This document shows, in pieces, positions 49,779 through 58,770 of a DNA stretch of 60,000 nt. This DNA is from Prorocentrum cordatum (Eukaryota > Sar > Dinophyceae > Prorocentrales > Prorocentraceae), in assembly GCA_963575745.1 (NCBI GenBank), contig CAUYUJ010009779.1, forward strand, positions 1,012,992 through 1,072,991, read 5' to 3'. The position numbers and the translations under genes were made by a program. Position 1 is the first letter of the stretch, and each line of letters begins with the position of its first letter. A model generated the notes under the pieces. The model ran no database searches. It saw only the letters and a program-made list of their open reading frames with translations, and had not been told where the DNA came from.

Positions 49779-50447
49779 ATGGATATCTTCCGCTGCTCCA
49801 CTTCCCTGCGTGATGTCTGGAAAAGCGTATTGGGGCCACGAGGAGCGCGAACGATCGTGGAGGTCTGTGTCTCCCCCTCCACTTCCCCCATGTCTTCCCC
49901 TGTGCTCCTGGGGATCGGCGATTCCATGTCTGTCCGTGCCTGTTCTTCCCTCGCTGCAGGAGGAGAGCACGAAGAGCCGTAGCGTGGACCGCCCCATCTG
50001 TTTCAAGCTGCTCTGGGTACGTGTCTCCCCCTCCACTCCCCCAATATTTTTCCATGCGCTCCTGGGGATCGACGACTCCAGGCGTGTCCGTGTCCGTTCT
50101 TCCCCTCGCTGCAGGAGGAGAGCACGAAGAGCCGTAGCGTGGACCGCCCCATCTGTTTCAAGCTGCTCTGGGTACGTGTCTCCCCCTCCACTCCCCCAAT
50201 ATTTTTCCATGCGCTCCTGGGGATCGACGACTCCAGGCGTGTCCGTGTCCGTTCTTCCCCTCGCAAGCTGGCAGCTGGCGCGGTGTGCTCCGAAAGGGCT
50301 ACAGGGAGGAGGAGGGGGAGGGGGAAGAGTGTCATGAGTGTCATGATCGCCACAGTCTACGTGGAGGGGGAGGGGGAGGAGGAGGAGGAGGAGGAGGAGG
50401 AGGAGGAGGAGGAGGAGGAGGAGGAGGAAGAGGAGGAGGAGGAGTAG
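49779..50447 (+). CDS. hypothetical protein with a tandemly repeated exon, four exons
   Basis: Exons are 49,779-49,862, 49,960-50,016, 50,115-50,171 and 50,268-50,447, all phase 0. Together they give 125 residues. Exon 1 reads MDIFRCSTSLRDVWKSVLGP. Exons 2 and 3 each encode EESTKSRSVDRPICFKLLW, with 16 of 19 codons ending in G or C. Exon 4 starts LAAGAVCSERATG and ends in poly-Glu over a GGA tract. Introns are 97, 98 and 96 bp, with donors GAG/GTCTGTG and TGG/GTACGTG. The first two end at CTCGCTGCAG after a clear pyrimidine tract; the third ends at CTCGCAAG. The minus strand also has protein-like frames (QTSRREVEQRKISIKG), but its splice sites and third-position bias are weaker. The start may lie further left. 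Confidence 0.5.
49863..49959 (+). mobile_element. C-half intron 1
   Basis: GTCTGTGTCTCCCCCTCCAC ... GGGGATCGGCGATTC ... TCGCTGCAG resembles the right half of C elements, with GT and AG at its ends. Confidence 0.65.
50017..50114 (+). mobile_element. C-half intron 2
   Basis: GTACGTGTCTCCCCCTCCAC ... CAATATTTTTCC ... GGGGATCGACGA ... CTCGCTGCAG. Confidence 0.7.
50172..50267 (+). mobile_element. C-half intron 3
   Basis: Nearly identical to intron 2 over its length, because exon plus intron were duplicated as a 155 bp unit. It ends CTCGCAAG. Confidence 0.65.
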
Positions 50448-50450
50448 GAG
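50365..50450. repeat. (GGA)n tract
   Basis: A GAGGAG run that supplies the poly-Glu tail of the preceding ORF. Confidence 0.9.
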
Positions 50451-50616
50451 GAGAGCACGAGAAGAGCTGCGGCGTGGGCCGCCCGAGGTCCGAGCGGGCT
50501 CGTTCTCGGCGCTCGGCGCGGGGGCGCGCCAGGCGCAGGGCCCCCGGAGCGGGGGGGGCCCGGCGCGGATGCGACACGTCTCTGCGCGGCGCGCCGTGTG
50601 CTGTCTGGTGTACCTG

Positions 50617-50747
50617 GCCATCGCTCGGACGTCCATTCCCTGTGTTTTTTGTTTCGGTTTCGTGCGTGATTTGTTTCGCCAAGTGATCAAGAATGCTCCT
50701 CGATGGTCCTCGCCGAGGAAAAACGCACACGTCCGAGCGATGCCAAG
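50617..50747 (+). mobile_element. D-family element 5, possible intron
   Basis: GCCATCGCTCGGACGTCC to GTCCGAGCGATGCCAAG. The inverted match extends outward (GTACCTG / CTTGG-TAC side). Left frame RAVCCLVYL joins in phase 0 to a short VRACV-stop. Confidence 0.65.
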
Positions 50748-52075
50748 GTACGCGCATGCGTTTGATCTGACAGGGGCCTAGGGGCGCACAGACAAGAAGA
50801 AACAGATCCCAGGATCTCCCTCCATCCATGGACACTCGTCTTCTCATCCACTTCCAATCTGTCAACATTTCGCGCATGCGTTTGAGACCGTACGTCGACG
50901 AAACGTTGCACCGCTTCTGCCGCGCATCGTCAGCTAAGTATATTGCATTGCTCCTCCCCCCCTCCCCCTGATCTTGATATTGGGCACATCTCAAAGGTCC
51001 CTTGGCGCCCCCCCCAGGGCTCGCGACAGAATGTTGCACCACCGAGCCGTTTCGGTGAACCCGGGACCGCAGCCAATGTTAAGATTGGGGGGAGGGGGGG
51101 GGTGGAAGCGAACATCCATTGCAAAATCGGCTTGCTTTCTTGACAACACCAGGTGGTGCAACATTTTGTCTATGTACCGTATGACAGGGGCCTAGGGACG
51201 CACAGACAAAAAGAAACAGATCCCAGGATCTCCCTCCATCCATGGACCTTCGTCTTCCCATCCACTTCCAATCTGTCAACATTGCGTTACGTGAGCCGAG
51301 TATTGTGTACTGTGTTGTGTTTGTGGTTGTGTTTGTGTTTTGTTTTATGTGTGTGAGCAGTGAGCCATTTCTGCGATCAGTTGTGCTTGTGTTTTCTTTT
51401 CCTCCTGAGTATTTTTAGTAACCAAACAGTTCACCAACGAGCTGGAAACACGGACCTCTCGATTGAACAGGCCGAGCGACGCCACAGTGATGTTGGGTTT
51501 GCTGGCCTGTACACGCCATAATGTGGCCAATCTCCCTGGCCTCCCCCTTCCCGCCCACTCCTCCTCCTCCTCTTTTTCCTCCGCGGCCAACTGCCGCATC
51601 GTGGGCCCCCCTTCCTCCTTCAGCCAGGGAGCACACCCTTTTCCGAACCCCAAGTCCTGACAGAACGAGGGATTGAAAATCGCTTGGGTTGCCGCCCGCC
51701 CCCCCCGAAACGAAAGGAAGGAAGAGTCGAGGGAACACCACTCGGTTCTTGGCATCGGACATGCGCCTGACGCAGACTGGGATCTGGAAGCCCAGCAGCA
51801 CATGATTCGAACGTGCGGAGGGCATTCACATCCCTCGCAGGCTGCCGTACCCTGCGCATCGCGCGGGGCGCGGCGCGTTCGTCTCTGCGCCCTCGCGCGG
51901 CCATCCTCTGCCGGGAGAAGGGCAGCGCTGCGGCGACGGAGCAGCGCAGAGCGCACCGCCAAGAGGAGCGTTCGGCGGGCGAGCCCGGGAGCCGACAGCC
52001 CGGCGAGTGCCTCCGCGGAGCGCGAAGTGACATCCCTCCTTGTCTTGCGGCCCCCGCTGGGGCAGTCTAAGCTCG
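50748..52075. other. unassigned, two C-like copies and an inverted pair
   Basis: CAGGGGCCTAGGGGCGCACA ... TCCACTTCCAATCTGTCAAC at 50,768-50,870 is repeated at 51,183-51,285. Between them ATGTTGCACCACC (51,031) and its exact inverse (51,152) form a foldback with C- and G-rich arms. The segment 51,650-51,800 resembles a diverged K element. No gene is supported. Confidence 0.4.
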
Positions 52076-52130
52076 GAGGAGGAGGAGGAGGAGGAGGAGG
52101 AGGAGGGGGAGGAGGAGGAGGAGGAGGACG
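52076..52130. repeat. (GGA)n tract
   Basis: A short GGA run. Confidence 0.9.
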
Positions 52131-52595
52131 CCCGCACGGGCCCCAGAGCGCGGGCGCCCCGCGCACTCCTCCTCCTGCCCACCCGTGGGGACGGCGAGGA
52201 TGCCGCTGCGGGATGCGCAGCGGACGCCGCAGGCGAGCCGCCCGCGGGCGGGAGTGCGCCGCCTATAGACGGCCCGGCCGGGCGGGAAAATCTGGCCAGA
52301 CACCTCGATCGCAAGGCCAGGGACCTTGAAGGGGCCCCAGGACACACAAACAAATCCGCCGGCCCCCTTGTGGGGCCACCAGGCTGCGAGGCACGGGTTC
52401 GCAGTTTCCAGTACCAGTTGTAGCTTGTAGTTTCCAGTGTTACAGTTCTGCTTCTTGCTGGTTACTGTAACTAGTTGACTTCTTGCTGGTTACTGTAACT
52501 AGTTGATTGACCGCGCGAGGGGGGGGGAGGCCCAAACGGGATTTTTAGCACCCCCTGGGCGCGTTGTCTGAATTGCTGGGGGGGCTCGAAATCGA
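52131..52595. other. unassigned, includes a C-family left fragment
   Basis: GAAGGGGCCCCAGGACACAC at 52,329 is a truncated C end. CTTGCTGGTTACTGTAACTA plus GTTGA occurs twice (52,452 and 52,480). Confidence 0.4.
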
Positions 52596-53335
52596 CACCC
52601 CTCACGCAGATCCGCGGGGTCAGGGTCCAAAAACACATGGGATTTGCCACATTTCTGAAATTCGGTGCCACCCCTCACGCAGATCCGCGGGGTCAGGGTC
52701 CAAAAACACAGGGGATTTGCCACATTTCTGAAATTCGGTGCCACCCCTCACGCAGATCCGCGGGGTCAGGGTCCAAAAACAAAGGGGATTTGCCACATTT
52801 CTGAAATTCGGTGCCACCCCTCACGCAGATCCGCGGGGTCAGGGTCCAAAAACAAAAGGGATTTGCCACATTTCTGAAATTCGTTGCCACCCCTCACGCA
52901 GATCCGCGGGGTCAGGGTCCAAAAACACAGGGGATTTGCCACATTTCTGAAATTCGGTGCCACCCCTCACGCAGATCCGCGGGGTCAGGGTCCAAAAACA
53001 CAGGGATTTGCCACATTTCTGAAATTCGGTGCCACCCCTCACGCAGATCCGCGGGGTCAGGGTCCAAAAACACAAGGGATTTGCCACATTTCTGAAATTC
53101 GGTGCCACCCCTCACGCAGATCCGCGGGGTCAGGGTCCAAAAACACAAGGGATTTGCCACATTTCTGAAATTCGGTGCCACCCCTCACGCAGATCCGCGG
53201 GGTCAGGGTCCAAAAACACAGGGGATTTGCCACATTTCTGAAATTCGGTGCCACCCCTTATGCAGATCCGCGGGGTCAGGGTCCAAAAACATAAGGGATT
53301 TGCCACATTTCTGAAATTCGGTGCCACCCTTCACG
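52596..53335. repeat. tandem array, 73 bp unit, about 10 copies
   Basis: The unit contains CACCCCTCACGCAGATCCGC, GGGGTCAGGGTCCAAAAACA and TTTGCCACATTTCTGAAATT. Copies are nearly identical; one is 72 bp. Both strands are open in phase over several units. Confidence 0.97.
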
Positions 53336-53455
53336 CACATCCATCGCAAGGCGTGGTAACCCAAACTGCGAGAATCCCCTCGGCCCTTTCATCGCAAGGT
53401 GTGGTAACCAAGCCCGTAAACCATACACGTCTTACCAATCGCCAGGTGTGGTAAC
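53336..53455. repeat. three spaced ATCGCAAGGTGTGGTAACC copies
   Basis: CATCGCAAGGCGTGGTAACC, CATCGCAAGGTGTGGTAACC and AATCGCCAGGTGTGGTAACC at about 50-60 bp spacing. Confidence 0.75.
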
Positions 53456-53604
53456 CCCTCTTGTGATCAGTTGGTTTTGCTGATTGCGAATCGGCTTCGC
53501 ATGAAGTTTCGATACTGCTTCACGACAGCGCCAAGACCTCATGACTTAGCTCTTCCATGGCCCATTCTCCGAGAGAGGGGGCCGGCGGCAGGGGGCGAAG
53601 CCCT

Positions 53605-53731
53605 TACGGATATACACACAAATAAACTAATTCACCATTTTCTGGGTCTTTGTCTTCCCCCCAATTCCCACATTTTCGCATATTCTGGGGAGTCGACGAT
53701 TAATTGTGTCTGTGTGATTCTTTCGCTCCTG
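53605..53731 (+). mobile_element. C-family element 10, left end lost
   Basis: ATACACACAAATAAACTAAT, TTTTCTGGGTCTTTGTCTTC, GGGGAGTCGACGATTAATTG, TGTCTGTGTGATTCTTTCGC. Confidence 0.65.
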
Positions 53732-53747
53732 GACCATCCTCGTCGCT

Positions 53748-54175
53748 TTGGGGGCCACGACCCCTCGACGTGGCCCTCGCCCGCAGCAGACCACGGCCCC
53801 TCGTGGCATCCGCGACCGCGCGCCAATTGGGACTTCCAAGGCGCCACCCGCCCCTCCCCCTCCCGGCTCGGGGACCTTTAGAGCCGGGTCGATCCCGACC
53901 AGGGTCAGCAGGAAACCTAACAACTGCGGTGCAGGAAAAACAAATCTGCAGCGCAGGTCTTCGCAAACCCGGGTCAGCCAATGTGCGCGGCCGCCTCGCG
54001 GCCACGAGCGGCTCGCTGACCCGGGTCAGCCAGAGGGGGGGTCTTCGCAGGATCCTGCAGGATCCGTTGCCCTGGCTGACCCCCATTTGCATTGACCCCC
54101 GTCTCAAGGCTCCCGGCCAACGCCGCGCCGCTGAAACCGGCCCACGCATTCGTCGACCACACCAAACTGGCCTAG
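53748..54175 (+). CDS. hypothetical Pro/Ala/Arg-rich protein, 5-prime partial, two exons
   Basis: The exon open to 53,887 (TTPRRGPRPQQTTAPRG ... PPPPGSGTFRAG) joins 54,109-54,175 (LPANAAPLKPAHAFVDHTK and stop) in phase 2 when the R element is removed as a 221 bp GT-AG intron. Third positions are GC-rich on both sides. The 5-prime boundary is probably near the C element at 53,731. No domain is recognised. Confidence 0.4.
53888..54108 (+). mobile_element. R-family element, copy 2, probable intron
   Basis: GTCGATCCCGACCAGGGTCA ... CCCGGGTCAGCC ... GTCTCAAG. Shares ends and internal GGATCCTGCAGGATCC with the copy at 176-461. Confidence 0.65.
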
Positions 54176-54181
54176 GGTTAT

Positions 54182-54366
54182 GTCGGGCGTGTCCCCCTAC
54201 AGGGGGATCTTCGACGAAAAATAAAAAAAATACCCCCCAAATACCCCAAGGAGGTCAAAAAATAATCAAAAAATAGTCCCCAGACTATTTTTGGATTATT
54301 TTTGACTATTGTTGGGGTATTTTTCATCTGTCGTCGAAAATCCCTCTGTAGGGGGACAGGCCCGAC
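54182..54366. mobile_element. E-family element 4
   Basis: GTCGGGCGTGTCCCCCTACA ... TGTAGGGGGACAGGCCCGAC with AT-rich mirrored centre. It lies 6 bp after the stop codon of the preceding model. Confidence 0.8.
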
Positions 54367-54412
54367 TTATGCCCAGGGGAACGAAACGCTGCATAAAAAC
54401 AGAATCCCCCGG

Positions 54413-54548
54413 AGGTCCGTTCGGATATCCCGGATCGGCGCTGGGACCCCCCCCCTCCCTGGCGCGCGAAGCGCGCTCGTGGCCGCGCGGGAGACACCGC
54501 AGGGGGGCCGAGCGCCGAACAGACAACTCCGCGCGGAGCTCTCGGGAA
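54413..54548 (+). mobile_element. G-family foldback, copy 3
   Basis: GGAGGTCCGTTCGGATATCC and CGAACAGACAACTCCGCGCG arms; GGCGCGCGAAGCGCGC core. Confidence 0.6.
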
Positions 54549-54587
54549 AAGAAACCATTTGGCGGCGCGCACAAGGGGGTGGAGAGA

Positions 54588-54700
54588 GGGGGGAGGGCTT
54601 CTTAGGAGGCTGCTTCTTAGAAGGCGCCGGCATGACATCTACAGAGAAGGCCCGCGCCTTCTAAGAAGCAGGGGTGCTTCTAAGAAGCCCTCCCCCCTCC
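54588..54700. mobile_element. J-family foldback, copy 3
   Basis: GAGGGCTTCTTAGGAGGCTG and CAGGGGTGCTTCTAAGAAGC arms, with CTTCTTAGAAGGCGCC inside. Confidence 0.75.
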
Positions 54701-55020
54701 CCCCACCCCCGTGTGCGCGCCGCCAAACCATGCATGAAGCTTCCTCCATCGACCCAAGCTGGCCAATACATCCGCAGCAGGGCCCAACAGAACCTCAGAC
54801 GGCCACGTTCCCACGACTCTTCCAGTCACCCCTCGAGTACGAACTGAAAAGAGCCTCAGCTCCCGCCGCGCCCAGGACGCACTGGAGGCCAGAACGACAA
54901 CAGATGGCTTTCCTGGACAAATCAACAAAAAGAACATAAAGAACGACAACAACGTCTGGAAGGCGGCGCCAGGTGCACCAAGGGGGCCCAGCGCCGATCC
55001 AGGAAATCCGCGCGGAACTA
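54701..55020. other. unassigned
   Basis: Mixed composition; GATCCAGGAAATCCGCGCGG at 54,994 is a lone G-type arm. Confidence 0.3.
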
Positions 55021-55360
55021 CAATCTGATTTTAAAGTTTACGCCGTTGTCCCATTCCTCGCAGAGGATTCTCGCGACGGCACGCGCGCAAGGGCGATCGA
55101 ACGATTTCGACATGCGCGCGCGAAGCCTGTTTGGTAGCATTTTTTGAAAATGGTGAACACCAATGGTTTTCTGAAGATTTCGCAAGAGCGCGCGTGTAAG
55201 CTTCTTTAGGACATCGATTTGAAATCCTTCCGCAACCGAGAGTTTATGACCGATTTCGGCATGCGGGCGCGACGACGCGCGCGTGCACTTCGTCCCATTG
55301 TTTTGCAAAGAATGTTTGAAGACTCATGATTTCTGATGAACGAGTGTGCGCCCATAGATG
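55021..55360. repeat. degenerate repeat with CGATTTCGACATGCGCGCGC motifs
   Basis: CGATTTCGACATGCGCGCG / CGATTTCGGCATGCGGGCG and TTTTGCAAAGAATG / TTTTGCAGAGGATG motifs each occur at least twice, about 150 bp and 60 bp apart. Confidence 0.5.
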
Positions 55361-56101
55361 TTTTGCAGAGGATGGCGAGGGGGTCGATACCGGCCTGGCT
55401 GGGATAGTAGGAATTCACGGGTAGGCTGGACGATGGGGCAGAACCATGTGCAAATTGCCATACGAAGCACAACAGGGATCGACAGTTCCTGTGGGGGGGT
55501 AGAGTCTATTCTTATTTCAGGACGGAGAACCCGAGCGAACCGAGGCGACGGGGCGGCGACGGCCAGCATGGAGCCGCCGGACCCGCAGTCGAGGGGCGGC
55601 GAGGTGGCAGCGACGGGGCGGCGACAGCGAGCACGGCAATGCGAGACTGGCAATCAGGCTCAGACGACGGGCGGCGACGAAGCGGCGACGGGTCGGCGAC
55701 GGCGTGCACGGAGCCGCCAGGCCGACATCCGGGGCCAGTTCACCAAAGAGAGATACGAAACCATGAATGCAATCACTGTTCTGGGAATGCTGACTGGCAG
55801 ACCCACTCTTCGCACAGACTTACAGACATATAGAGCCTGGGGGAAAACAGAAAAGCGACCAAGTTGAAAGACACGCAGACCGCCAACGCAATTTAGCAAT
55901 ACACACACATGTATATATATATATATATATATATGGGCAGAGAGAGAGGGAGAGGCAGACGGAGAGACATAGAGGCAGAAACATGAACCGAGCAAGACCG
56001 CATACACGAACGCCGACACAGATGGGGACGAAGGAAAGAAGACAAAGAGGTATGGGCACAGACAAGGAGGCGCTGGGGTATGCAAGGAGGCACGACAGCG
56101 A
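55361..56101. other. unassigned, GGCGACGG repeats and a TA run
   Basis: GGCGACGGGGCGGCGACGG-type repeats occur at 55,545-55,735. A (TA)n run covers 55,910-55,933. The plus frame from 55,358 is open but its middle is repeat-derived. Confidence 0.35.
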
Positions 56102-56633
56102 ATGGAGAAGCGGACGGACGCACGAGTTGGACTGGAGAAGGCGCTGAACAAGGGAGATGAACAACGCAAGGCCGCCTGGACGCGTCCCTCCCTGATGCCG
56201 CGCCGGCAATGGCACAGCTCCGCTCGGCAAAAAACGTGCTGCGGGCGCCAGGAGGAAAGGAGATGCAGCCGAGGCGGGCTCCCAGCTGCAGGGGGAATGC
56301 CGAGCGACAAGCGGCAGCCTGACCCGACCCGAGGGGGCGTGAGTCCACCACGCCGCCGCGCCGTCACGGGGGGGGGAACAGCCCCTATCCGCTCGTGGGG
56401 CGAGGGGGTGCTCGTGCCAGCTGGCTCCCGCCCCTGGTGTGACTCCACCTGCGCCTGCAGTCGTCTCGCCATCGCTCGGACGTCCATGTCCCGTGCATTG
56501 TTCGGTTTCGTGCGTGTTCTTTTCTGCTCGATGGTCCAGGATCGTCCTCAACGATTCTCGCCGAGGCAAAAAGCACGCGTCCGAGCGATGCCAGGTCTTC
56601 GGGGGAGTCAGAGGAGATCCAAAGGCAAAATGA
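56102..56633 (+). CDS. hypothetical basic protein, two exons around a D element
   Basis: Exons are 56,102-56,467 and 56,595-56,633. The ATG at 56,102 starts MEKRTDARVGLEKALNKGDE. Exon 2 reads VFGGVRGDPKAK and stops. Phase 0, total 134 residues. The protein is rich in Arg, Ser and Gly with several Cys (QKTCCGRQEERRCSRG; CDSTCACSRL). No known fold is recognised. The intron is GC-AG, 127 bp. Confidence 0.45.
56468..56594 (+). mobile_element. D-family element 6, probable GC-AG intron
   Basis: GCCATCGCTCGGACGTCC to GTCCGAGCGATGCCAG. GTCTC and GTCTT at the two junctions may be a target duplication. Confidence 0.75.
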
Positions 56634-57847
56634 CCATGATGGCCCATGGAAGCTGTAGTTGTGATAATTAGTGGTCAACGGTTGATGGCATGATCGTCAC
56701 AAAGATGCCCACTGCTTCATGTGTGCGGCGAATGATCGTGGGCTTATGCTGCAAATCCGAGCCTTACGCTATGCGAGTCACGCATACCGCATGGCTCACG
56801 TGAAAACAAAGCCCAGAACTTGGCCCCAACGCAGGTACGGCAAAACGCAAGATTGGCACTACTTCTGCCCCCCTAACATAACAAACGACTGCTCTTCTCC
56901 AACTAAGCGCAATACGTGCGCTGAGCTTCCTGTGAAACGACAATCGTGTCGGCGTCCCAGACGCCTGCCTACAGCCTACAGAGACACAGGCCCAGTCGGG
57001 CACATACAGTAGCCTCTGTAAAACACATGGCATTATCCTCGGCTACCCTTTGCAGGCACGCGAACAGAACACCAGATCGGAGCAGTGTCCCCGCCTGGAG
57101 CTCAGCCGATGTGCCAACACAATTACGTGGGGCAAAACCGTGACTCTCGAGCAAATTACGCTTACGGAGGGTGCGACGTACTCGCCGAACATGTAACGGT
57201 CTGGTTCTGCACGTCGTGAACATTCGATGGCGCCCGACATCTACCTGCACGCAGCCGGCCCAAGAGAACATCTCGAACCCGCCAGAAGAACTCCAACGAA
57301 CCTTTCGACTCGCTCGGAACCACCCAAAACCATATGACGACCTTCAGCGTCGTCGAACAATGGCTGGTTCGACTGCGCAGCGGCATGCTCCAGGGGCTAC
57401 GGGTCTCTTCCAAAATCGCACCTCGACCTGTCCTGGAAAAATTCGATCGTCGATATCGAGGCGGATGCAAGCGTGAAGACGAGGCACTGCTGGATGTTAG
57501 ACGAAAGAACTCACCATCTTCTTCTTGGTGTTCGTGCAACAACTCCCGTTTCCATGGCCTTGCGGAACCATCCATGGACTCCCCGAAGGCTCCCGCAGGC
57601 TCCAGACTCCAGACGAGACGCAGCTGACGAAGAGCAGCCCCCTTGGGCCCGAAAGCCACCACGAGACCCAGAAACTTTCGAACGCCTCGGAGAGCGTCCG
57701 CCTCCTCCCCCGTGCCTCCCCATATGCTTCCCCTGGCCCACTCCTCTGGAGGTCTCCGGAAGCCTCCACAAGACCTCCGGCTCCTGCCCCACACCCCGGG
57801 AGCCCCTTGCTCCCCAAAGACGCCCGAAATAGATCGGATGCTCAATA
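56634..57847. other. unassigned
   Basis: Mixed composition. Both strands show open, moderately protein-like frames at 56,760-57,270 and 57,330-57,830. No splice-consistent model was found. Confidence 0.25.
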
Positions 57848-58008
57848 TGAAGGGAAACTGGGACACACAAATAGATACACACAAATACAAGGATTCCCCA
57901 TATTTTCCTATATTTTCTAGGTTTTCGTCTCCTCCCCCACTTGCCATATTTTCCTACATTTTCGGGGGCATCGACGATTCATTGTGACTGTGTGTTTTCC
58001 CCTCCTGA
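57848..58008 (+). mobile_element. C-family element 11
   Basis: TGAAGGGAAACTGGGACACA to TTTTCCCCTCCTGA with full CATATTTT interior. Confidence 0.75.
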
Positions 58009-58770
58009 TAATCCTCCTCCCCTCCTCCCCCCTCCCCCCTCCCCTCTCCCCCCCTCCCCTCCTCCCCCTCCCAACCCCCCCTCCTCCCCTCCTCCCCCCC
58101 CTCCCCCCTCAATCTCCTCCCCTCCTCCCTCCTCCCCTCCTCCCCCCCCCCCCCCCCTCAATCCTCATCTCCTCCTCCCCCCTCCCCCTCTCTCTCCGCC
58201 CCCCCCCCCCCCCCGCGCGCGCGCTCGTGGAGCCACGTCTCGGCGGAGGCGTCGGGGGGCCGGCGCGCGTTTCGCCGTGGTAGAGGGGGCGCGCGAGTGC
58301 GGCCTTGCCGCGCCGCTCCTGGCGCGCAGAGCAGCGCCCGTCCACGTGCGGCCGCCCAAGAGCTCCTCCTCCTCCTCCCTCCTCCTCCTCCTCTCCTCCT
58401 TCTCCTCCTCCTCTCCCCCCCCCCTCCTCCTCCTCCTCCTCCTCCTCCCCCTCCTCCTCCTCCCCCTGCTCCCCTCCTACCTCCCCCTCCTCCTCCTCCT
58501 CCTCCTCCTCCGCCTCCTCCTCCTCTCTCCTCTCCTCCTCCTCCTCCTCCTTCTCCTCCTCCCCCTCCTCCTCCTCCTCCTCCGCCTCCTCCCCCTCCTC
58601 CTCCTCCCCTGCTCCCCCCTCCTCCTCCTCCTCCTCCCTCCTCCTCTCCTCCTCCTCCTCCTCCTCCTCCGCTCCCGCCTCCTCCCCCTCCTCCTCCTCC
58701 CCCTCCTCCCCCTCCTCCTCCTCCTCCCTCATCCTGCACCTTTTCTTCTCCTCCTCCTCCTCCGTCCTTC
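58009..58770. repeat. CTC/CCTCCCC tract in two blocks
   Basis: C-rich CCTCCCC repeats run to 58,215. A 140 bp GC-rich spacer follows, then interrupted CTC triplets. All ORFs across it (poly-Pro, Leu, Ser on plus; Gly, Glu, Arg on minus) are composition artefacts. Confidence 0.9.

Noticed and set aside
49712-49927. Minus-strand gene ending in TGA at 49,712
   Set aside because: The peptide QTSRREVEQRKISIKG looks plausible, but the repeated exons nearby have better third-position bias and canonical GT-AG introns with pyrimidine tracts on plus. Kept as an alternative only.
52596-53335. CRISPR-like array
   Set aside because: The whole 73 bp unit is conserved with no unique spacers, the context is eukaryotic and no cas genes are present.
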